Below, in pieces: positions 58,263 through 64,000 of a stretch of 64,000 nucleotides of DNA (positions are counted from its first letter, which is position 1; the number at the start of each line of letters is the position of its first letter). The stretch comes from DAMCZI01 sp032095175 (GTDB taxonomy: Bacteria; Bacillota; Clostridia; Clostridiales; Caloramatoraceae), in contig DAMCZI010000013.1 of assembly GCA_032095175.1 (NCBI GenBank), positions 1-64,000 of the forward strand, given 5' to 3'. The notes below the pieces were generated by a model, which did not search any database, was not told where the DNA came from, and was given only the letters and a program-made list of their open reading frames with translations. The position numbers and the translations under genes are program-made.

Positions 58263-58636
58263 GATTTGCTTTTTGCTTGCTTTATGTTCTCATCAACTCT
58301 AAATTCAACTATCTTTTTTATCAGTTCATAAGGTATTGGCTTACTATACGGAAATTGCACAGACCCCTTTGCTCCCTTATACTCCGATAACTCATTCTTG
58401 AAAGCCTCAATTGCGCTAGGGGTTGGATAAAATCCTATATGATTTTTATGAGCTGCAAAATGAACTAAATTTCCATGCAATGCGAATGTTGGCATCTGAT
58501 AACTTATCTTTTCTTCTGCATCTGGTGCTGACTCCCTTATAACATTTCTTAATGTCTTTAGTATTTCCTGAACTTCCAAAGGAAATTGTAAAATGTATTC
58601 ATCAATTGATTTAAAGGTAATCTTCTTTCCTTCCAT
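58247..58636 (-). CDS. DUF1801 (YdhG/Fra-like) family protein
   Basis: The 129-aa protein matches DUF1801: EGKKITFKSIDEYILQFPLEVQEIL, then EKISYQMPTFALHGNLVHFAAHKNHIGFYPTPSAI and SVQFPYSKPIPYELI. It has been related to frataxin-like iron chaperones in Bacillus (Fra, YdhG), which deliver iron for Fe-S assembly; whether that holds here is uncertain. AAGGAGAAGTT precedes ATG 58636. The stop overlaps its terminator. Confidence 0.9.
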   Translation of the reverse strand: MEGKKITFKSIDEYILQFPLEVQEILKTLRNVIRESAPDAEEKISYQMPTFALHGNLVHFAAHKNHIGFYPTPSAIEAFKNELSEYKGAKGSVQFPYSKPIPYELIKKIVEFRVDENIKQAKSKSKNVL

Positions 58637-58806
58637 AACTTCTCCTTACAAAATAAATTATTTTCTTTAAAAAATATTCATCAATTCTTTACCAGCTCCA
58701 TAACTTGCACTAATAATAATTACCCTATAAAAAAGCCTCCTCCTCTTTACCTAACTTTTTTAGTAAATTTATCATTTATAAAAATACTAAATATAAATAA
58801 ACTTTA

Positions 58807-59754
58807 TTATTCTTTTTCGTATGAATATGACCAAAGGTTTCTAATTTGTCCTTTAATTTTTTCGTAACTCCATTTTTCACTGCTTCTTATAATGCTATTT
58901 GGATCATATATTGAGAATTTGCCATCTTCATAACCATAAATCAAAATAAAATGCCCTGTTGTCGTAAAATCTCCTGGTCCTACACTGCAAATAACTGGAT
59001 GTCCATTTTCTATTTCTTTCATAATGGTATCTTCCCAAAGTGGAAGTTCCTTTACCTCAAGACCATATTTTTTTGCTCCTTTAGAAAATAGCCCCCAGTC
59101 TGTTCCATTACCAGGAACACGATATCCATTTGATTCACTGAATTTCGCAACTTCTCTTGGATTTGCTGAAGTGTCACCTGTAAGTCCAACAACCACCATA
59201 GATAAACAAGTAGGTCCACAACCAGACAACCCCATAATTTCTTCACCATATTTAGCATATCCCCATCTATTATCCCACTGTATAAATAATGGTATTTCTG
59301 AATTAGTTTCCTTGCTTGTAAGTTTAATATCTTCTACATTGTCAGTGTTATCTTTTTTAGTTGGATAATTTAAAACAAAATCAACAGTTTCCTGATTTCT
59401 TATAAGCAATTGTAACAGATCCTCGGGATAATCACCAATATTGTTAATAATAGTGTTTATTTTTTTATTACTTTTTGCCAAACTCTTTAGTTGGCCTATA
59501 GTAGTATTATCGGTTGCCTGTATATTATTTTTATCCGTCACTTGTCCATTTTTTAAGGTTTCTATTTTTATACTGCTTTCAGAAGCTTTTGACTCAGAAT
59601 TACTAAGACTTAAGAGATTCCATATTGAGCTTGCTAAAAATATAACCATTGAAATTACAAAGCACATCAATATAAATATCATAATACGCTTTATTCTTTT
59701 ATGTTTTTTTGCTCGGTGTTTTTTTCCATTATACTTATAAAAATTGTTATTCAT
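58807..59754 (-). CDS. Membrane-anchored C39-like cysteine peptidase
   Basis: The 315-aa protein has a very basic N-terminus, one membrane helix (about 24-46) and a linker, then a peptidase C39_2-type domain (about 155-315). The catalytic Cys is in GLSGCGPTCLSMVVVG near 180, His in TTGHFILIYGY near 265, and Asp in SIYDPNS. It faces outside and probably cleaves peptides or amides at the cell envelope. It lies downstream of the VanS-like kinase on the same strand but 130 bases away. Confidence 0.9.
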   Translation of the reverse strand: MNNNFYKYNGKKHRAKKHKRIKRIMIFILMCFVISMVIFLASSIWNLLSLSNSESKASESSIKIETLKNGQVTDKNNIQATDNTTIGQLKSLAKSNKKINTIINNIGDYPEDLLQLLIRNQETVDFVLNYPTKKDNTDNVEDIKLTSKETNSEIPLFIQWDNRWGYAKYGEEIMGLSGCGPTCLSMVVVGLTGDTSANPREVAKFSESNGYRVPGNGTDWGLFSKGAKKYGLEVKELPLWEDTIMKEIENGHPVICSVGPGDFTTTGHFILIYGYEDGKFSIYDPNSIIRSSEKWSYEKIKGQIRNLWSYSYEKE

Positions 59755-59884
59755 CTTTGCTATTTCCTTTCTTCAAATATTTATTACTTGTTTCAGTTAT
59801 TATAATAGCAAAAGATAGAATAATTCATATTTGTTTTACTTAAATAAAAACATATTAATTTCTAATAAAATTCTTACGATTTTC

Positions 59885-60979
59885 TTACATAGTAGGAATT
59901 GTCACTTCAAAAGTAATAATTTCATCTTTGCTTAATGCAGATATTGTACCTTTGTGTAATTCTATAATTTGTTTGGCAATCGCAAGTCCAAGCCCTGAAC
60001 CACCTGTTTTTGTTGTACGTCCAGTATCTAAACGATAAAACTGCTCAAAAATTCGGTTTAATTTTTCTTCTGGGATGGTATTCCCTGCATTTTTAAATAT
60101 TAATATTATGCTGTCACTTGATTGTGAAATATTTACTTCTATTATGCTGTTCTCAAAACTATAATTAACAGCATTTCGTAGAAGATTATCAAAAACACGC
60201 TGCATCTTATTTACATCACACTTTATCATAATGTTTGGCGATGAATTTAAAACACACTGCAATCCCTTTTCAGATAGTATTGGCTTAAACTCAAAAATAA
60301 TCTGCTCCAACATTCTTGTAAGATTAATTTGACTGAATTCTAGTGTTAAGTTTGATAGATTAAATCGCGTAATCTCAAAAAACTCATTAATTAAATCTTC
60401 AAGTCTTTCTGCTTTATTAAGAGAAATGGAAATATATTTATCACGAAGCTCTTCTGATATCTGCTTTTCATCTCGCAATAATGTAAGGTATCCTATTACT
60501 GAAGTAAGTGGAGTCTTTAAATCGTGTGCAAGATATACTACAAGGTCATTTTTGCGCTGCTCTGCTTCTTTTGCAACATTTATATTCTCTATGAAACTAT
60601 ACCTAATCTGATTCATTTGTGTTTCAACTTCATATAAATCAGAAGGAAGCTCAATTATCTTATCTTTGTTATTATAAATAGACTTGGTAGCCTGAATTAT
60701 ATCTTCAAGATAATCAAGTGTTTTACTCCAATAGCGTATAAAAATAACAACAAATCCCACAATCCATATAAATATTAAAACTATCTTCCGATTGTCAGAG
60801 ATAAAGTGTAATAATGGGTACCACGGCTCATTTCCATACCATATAACACTACTACAAATAAGGACTCCCAAAAAAAACAAGCCAAATAAAACAACTGAAA
60901 AAATAATAAGAGCAGTTATAAGTCTAGTTAGTATACGAAGTGTAAACTTACTTCTTATATTATTATTCTCTTTACTCAA
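59885..60979 (-). CDS. VanS-like sensor histidine kinase
   Basis: The ~364-aa kinase has two membrane helices (about 12-35 and 60-80) around a short ~20-residue extracellular loop, then a HAMP-like part, the HisKA box YLAHDLKTPLTSVIGYLTLLRDE near 150, and an HATPase domain with NLLRNAVNYS near 250 and GGSGLGLAIAKQII near 325. It is related to VanS of glycopeptide resistance clusters. Translation likely begins at TTG 60979, overlapping the end of vanR-like gene; a longer frame to 61036 would lie within vanR. Confidence 0.93.
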   Translation of the reverse strand: MSKENNNIRSKFTLRILTRLITALIIFSVVLFGLFFLGVLICSSVIWYGNEPWYPLLHFISDNRKIVLIFIWIVGFVVIFIRYWSKTLDYLEDIIQATKSIYNNKDKIIELPSDLYEVETQMNQIRYSFIENINVAKEAEQRKNDLVVYLAHDLKTPLTSVIGYLTLLRDEKQISEELRDKYISISLNKAERLEDLINEFFEITRFNLSNLTLEFSQINLTRMLEQIIFEFKPILSEKGLQCVLNSSPNIMIKCDVNKMQRVFDNLLRNAVNYSFENSIIEVNISQSSDSIILIFKNAGNTIPEEKLNRIFEQFYRLDTGRTTKTGGSGLGLAIAKQIIELHKGTISALSKDEIITFEVTIPTM

Positions 60980-61673
60980 TTTGATAGCCAACCCCCCATA
61001 CAGTTTTAATAAACTTAGGATTTTTTGCAGGTTCATTCATTTTTTCACGCAAACGTGCAATGTGTGCCATAACCGTATTATTGTTATCAAGATACTTTTC
61101 ACCCCATATAGCTTCAAACAATTCTTCCGAAGAAACTACTTTTCCTTTATGATCACATAAATACCACAGTATAGAAAACTCTATGGGGGTTAGCATTAAA
61201 GACTCCCCAAACAATGTGCATTTATGAGTGTTCTTATTTATTATTAAACCTCTTATATCATATTCATTTTCAATAAAATCATCATTTGTATTTCCTTGAT
61301 TATATCTCATGTATCGTCTTAATTGTGTTTTTACTCGTGCAATAAGCTCTAATGGGTTAAAGGGTTTTGTTATGTAATCATCTGCTCCTATTGTCAAGCC
61401 CATTATCTTATCTATATCTTCAACCCTTGCAGTAAGCATAATGATAGGATAAAAATACTTTTCTCTAATTTTTTTGCAAAGTTGAAATCCATCTATATCA
61501 GGCATCATAACATCCAAAACGGCCATATCTAGTTTTGTTGTGTTAATACATTCCAATGCATCATTGCCACTATAAAATTTATATGTTGTAAATCCCTCAT
61601 TTTTTAAATATAGCTCTACCAAATCAGCTATCTCTTTTTCATCATCAACAATTAAAATACTTTCATTTATCAT
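60972..61673 (-). CDS. VanR-like response regulator (OmpR family)
   Basis: The 233-aa regulator has a receiver domain (phosphoacceptor Asp in MAVLDVMMPDIDG near 53, Lys in YITKPFNPLEL near 102) and a C-terminal winged helix (about 135-233, MLTPIEFSILWYLCDHKGKVVSSEELFEAIWG). Its partner kinase overlaps its 3' end. No ribosome binding site directly precedes ATG 61673; instead a short upstream frame ends there (TAATG), suggesting coupled translation. Confidence 0.95.
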   Translation of the reverse strand: MINESILIVDDEKEIADLVELYLKNEGFTTYKFYSGNDALECINTTKLDMAVLDVMMPDIDGFQLCKKIREKYFYPIIMLTARVEDIDKIMGLTIGADDYITKPFNPLELIARVKTQLRRYMRYNQGNTNDDFIENEYDIRGLIINKNTHKCTLFGESLMLTPIEFSILWYLCDHKGKVVSSEELFEAIWGEKYLDNNNTVMAHIARLREKMNEPAKNPKFIKTVWGVGYQIE

Positions 61674-61708
61674 TAGATTGTGTTACGTAAAGCCTGTAAA
61701 TGTTTCAT
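61673..61708 (-). CDS. Possible 11-aa leader peptide coupled to vanR
   Basis: Twelve codons (MKHLQALRNTI then TAA) start at ATG 61708, 12 bases after GGGAGGAG, and end TAATG, sharing an A with the vanR start. An inverted repeat GTTACGT..AAAGC / GCTTTACGTAAC (61682-61721) covers this frame. It is too short to prove by composition. Confidence 0.4.
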   Translation of the reverse strand: MKHLQALRNTI

Positions 61709-61721
61709 GCTTTAACGTAAC

Positions 61722-62000
61722 TCCTCCCTTCTATATTTATAAATTTCCATTATTTCTTGATTTTTATATAATGCTCTGCTCTTAATACTATTATAATATA
61801 TTTTACTGCATAACTAGGATTTACAAAAGGCAAATCATATTTTTCTATTAATATATATCCATACAGAAGCTCATTGTCTCTTTGAAGTTCCTATATCGTA
61901 GATATGTTAAAATAGTCTGGATTTTTTAATTTATTTCCTTGAGTACTAACTAAATTAAAGGGCAGTGATTTCTCACCGTCATTTTATGCTTTACACCCAT
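61722..62000. other. Intergenic stretch upstream of vanR with no clear gene
   Basis: This is an AT-rich region between the leader frame and the end of the ABC exporter gene. A TATAAT-like string on the minus strand near 61790 may be a promoter, but no matching -35 box was found. Nothing else is supported. Confidence 0.5.
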
Positions 62001-63734
62001 CTACCTATACTGATTTTCAATAAGATTATAATATAGTCCTTTATTAGAAATCAGTTCTTCATGGTTTCCACATTCCATCACTTTACCTTCATCAATTAAA
62101 TAGATCTTTCCTACATTTCTAATGGTAGATAAACGATGTGCAATTATTAAAACAGTTTTTTCCTTCATTATTTCTTCTACTGCCTGCGTTATCTTTTCTT
62201 CTGATTCAGAGTCTAAAGCTGATGTTGCTTCATCTAGAATTAAAATTGAAGAACCTTTATTTATTGCTCTTGCAATGGCTATGCGCTGTTTTTGACCCCC
62301 TGATAGGTTTGCTCCTCCTTCTCCTATTAATGTATCATACCCAGCTGCTTGCTCCACAATAAAATCATGAGCATTAGCTGCCTTAGCTGCATTAACTATT
62401 TCCTCATCTGTTGAATCTGATCGCCCATATCTTATATTATCCATAATGCTGCCATCAAATAAATATGGATTTTGAGGAACATAGGCTATTTTATTTCTTA
62501 ATTCACTTAAGGAATAATTGGACATCGACCTTCCTTCGATAAATATATCCCCATTAGATGCTTCATAAAAGCCTAATAATAGTTTCGCTATAGTGCTTTT
62601 TCCACATCCACTTTTACCTACCAATGCAATGGATTCACCTTTTTTTACTGAGATAGATATATTATCTAAAACTTTTTTCTCATCATAGCTAAATGCAATA
62701 TCTCTAAGCTCTATCATGGAGTCTCCTACTTTTTTATTAGTGAATTCTTCATATTTATGGAATTCTACTTTCTCATCTAAAAGCTTTGATACACGATCAA
62801 TTCCTGCCATGGAAACTTGTAGTTTCCCAAAAATATCACCTAAATTTGATAGAACGCCTATATTATTTTGAAGGTTATATATTGATATAAGAGTTCCTAT
62901 GTCTGTTAATTTATGCAGTATCATATAAATTCCTATAATAATTAAACCTATTGCTTTAGAAGAATAAAAAAAGAGACTTACTGCATTAATTAAAGCATTT
63001 AAGTTATCCTTTGACTTTTCATTATCTGTTAATCTATCACTTTCTTTTTTATATTTATCTACTATTATGTCTTCTATTTGAAATATCTTTGTAGTTTCAA
63101 ACCCTGAGATTATATCTATAAACTTCTGATTTACCTTACTTCTTTCTATTTGAACTTCATTGCTTATCCTTCTTATTTTTTTAGAAATTTTTGCACTTGT
63201 AAATACAGATAATATTTCAAATACGGCTGCATATAGTGCAAGTTTCCAGTTATAAATAAACATAAGTATTATAGAACCGACTCCCAAAAACATAATGAAA
63301 ACCATTCGATTAATTTGAACATCATATATATCCTCTATTATTTTAATATCATTTGTTAGCATAGACATAATGTTACCAGTATGCTCCTTTTCAAAATAGA
63401 ATATTGGAAGCTCTGTCATATGATTAAAAGCTTTTAATCTAATTTTCTTCATAGTTTTTTTTGAAGCTTTGTTATACATATATACAAAAACTGGTTTTAA
63501 TAAAAGTGTTGTCAAAATTGATGCTGCTGCTATTATTACAGCCCTCATAAATAAGTCCTTATTACCTTTGGCAGCTGCATTGAATAAATCCTTCATAAGT
63601 ACAGCTAAAACTATATTGGAGCAAAAGGCCTGAATAGCATTATTCCCTATAATACCTATGGCATATGTCCAAATCCTCTTTTCCATAAAATCCATGGGGC
63701 CATATACATTTCTCTTTCTTCTTTTAAACATCAT
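62001..63734 (-). CDS. ABC exporter, fused permease-ATPase (second of a pair)
   Basis: The ~577-aa half-transporter has six membrane helices (about 20-290; exporter type I fold) and an ATPase domain (about 335-577) with Walker A GKSGCGKST, signature LSGGQKQRIAIARA, Walker B ILILDEATSALD and switch His in IIAHRLSTI. It resembles heterodimeric multidrug exporters. ATG 63734 follows GAGGGGG by nine bases and overlaps the 3' end of the upstream exporter gene, so the two likely form one heterodimeric complex. Confidence 0.95.
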   Translation of the reverse strand: MMFKRRKRNVYGPMDFMEKRIWTYAIGIIGNNAIQAFCSNIVLAVLMKDLFNAAAKGNKDLFMRAVIIAAASILTTLLLKPVFVYMYNKASKKTMKKIRLKAFNHMTELPIFYFEKEHTGNIMSMLTNDIKIIEDIYDVQINRMVFIMFLGVGSIILMFIYNWKLALYAAVFEILSVFTSAKISKKIRRISNEVQIERSKVNQKFIDIISGFETTKIFQIEDIIVDKYKKESDRLTDNEKSKDNLNALINAVSLFFYSSKAIGLIIIGIYMILHKLTDIGTLISIYNLQNNIGVLSNLGDIFGKLQVSMAGIDRVSKLLDEKVEFHKYEEFTNKKVGDSMIELRDIAFSYDEKKVLDNISISVKKGESIALVGKSGCGKSTIAKLLLGFYEASNGDIFIEGRSMSNYSLSELRNKIAYVPQNPYLFDGSIMDNIRYGRSDSTDEEIVNAAKAANAHDFIVEQAAGYDTLIGEGGANLSGGQKQRIAIARAINKGSSILILDEATSALDSESEEKITQAVEEIMKEKTVLIIAHRLSTIRNVGKIYLIDEGKVMECGNHEELISNKGLYYNLIENQYR

Positions 63735-64000
63735 ATGACTCAGCCCCCTCAAGCATATTATCACACTGACTTTCTTCATACTGCTTTAGGTACAAATTTT
63801 TATATACCCCATCAATATCCATTAATTCATAATGGGTTCCCCTTTCCACAATTCTTCCATTATCAAGTACTATTATTTCATCAGCATTCTTTATTGTAGA
63901 AAAGCGATGAGCAGCAATAATTATACTTTTATCATAAGTTGTTGTAGAAAGAGCATCCTCTATTAATTTTTCACTATCGCTATCAAGGGCTGATGTGGGT
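63724..64000 (-). CDS. ABC exporter, C-terminal end of the first subunit (cut by window)
   Basis: Translation from the window end toward 63724 gives an ATPase tail: PTSALDSDSEKLIEDAL (Walker B/D-loop), KSIIIAAHRFSTIKNADEII (switch His) and the usual VLDNGRIVERGTHYELM. It ends SYDV with TAA at 63724. The N-terminal part lies outside the window. It overlaps the next gene's start by about ten bases, which suggests translational coupling of the two exporter halves. Confidence 0.93.
   Translation of the reverse strand, partial: PTSALDSDSEKLIEDALSTTTYDKSIIIAAHRFSTIKNADEIIVLDNGRIVERGTHYELMDIDGVYKNLYLKQYEESQCDNMLEGAESYDV

Overview
The window is AT-rich DNA from an anaerobic, endospore-forming Firmicute of the Clostridium type. 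The evidence is a complete gerA/gerC/gerB germinant-receptor operon, two CotS-type spore coat kinases, pyruvate:ferredoxin oxidoreductase, rubredoxin, Fe-S L-serine dehydratase, a T-box-controlled asnS, and GGAGG-type ribosome binding sites throughout. No rRNA, tRNA, prophage or CRISPR array was seen. I recognise the families of nearly all genes; a few small proteins remain of unknown function.

Layout. 0-2.6 kb: a small membrane protein and the YifB/ComM AAA ATPase. 2.6-9.4 kb: one minus-strand operon encoding an ABC system with two lipoprotein adaptors, one very large FtsX-type permease and two ATPases, one fused to an AbrB-like domain. 9.6-13.8 kb: serine biosynthesis cluster (class V aminotransferase, phosphoglycerate dehydrogenase, DUF1015 protein) behind a structured 5' leader, plus an unknown 180-aa gene. 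13.8-20.7 kb: DUF3189, VanW, ECF S component, P1 peptidase, DinB, HD phosphohydrolase and a kinase-like protein, with several copies of an intergenic repeat. 20.8-27.1 kb: plus-strand PHP hydrolase and spore-coat/sugar cluster (two CotS, GT4, sugar epimerase). 27.1-32.1 kb: DUF1576, a small stress-like protein, an AEC transporter, and slipin/NfeD. 32.5-42 kb: asnS with T-box, rubredoxin, glyA, sdaAB-sdaAA, DUF3787 and nifJ. Together the last group can interconvert glycine and serine, deaminate serine to pyruvate and oxidise pyruvate to acetyl-CoA. 42-44.5 kb: two peptidases. 44.7-48.6 kb: fructose-type PTS with a class II aldolase and a DeoR regulator. 48.9-52 kb: TDT transporter, C-GCAxxG-C-C protein, phosphoesterase. 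52.2-56.1 kb: germinant receptor operon. 56.4-58.6 kb: degenerate integrase remnant, diguanylate cyclase, DUF1801. 58.8-61.7 kb: VanR/VanS-like two-component system with a membrane-anchored C39 peptidase. 62-64 kb: a heterodimeric ABC exporter, its first gene cut by the window end.

Between the genes the main unexplained structure is a family of about 105-125 bp repeats made of two consecutive hairpins (seven copies, two of them bracketing the vanW-like gene in opposite orientation). There are also four unrelated palindromic elements of about 120-165 bp and a duplicated segment that flanks the germination operon. Other points worth attention are a two-hairpin leader before the serine operon, three genes whose Shine-Dalgarno points to AUU/AUA rather than a standard start codon, a possible coupled leader peptide before vanR, and a sugar PTS operon with an aldolase but no 1-phosphofructokinase. 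Start codons were chosen by ribosome-binding-site spacing, so several genes are shorter than the longest open frame.
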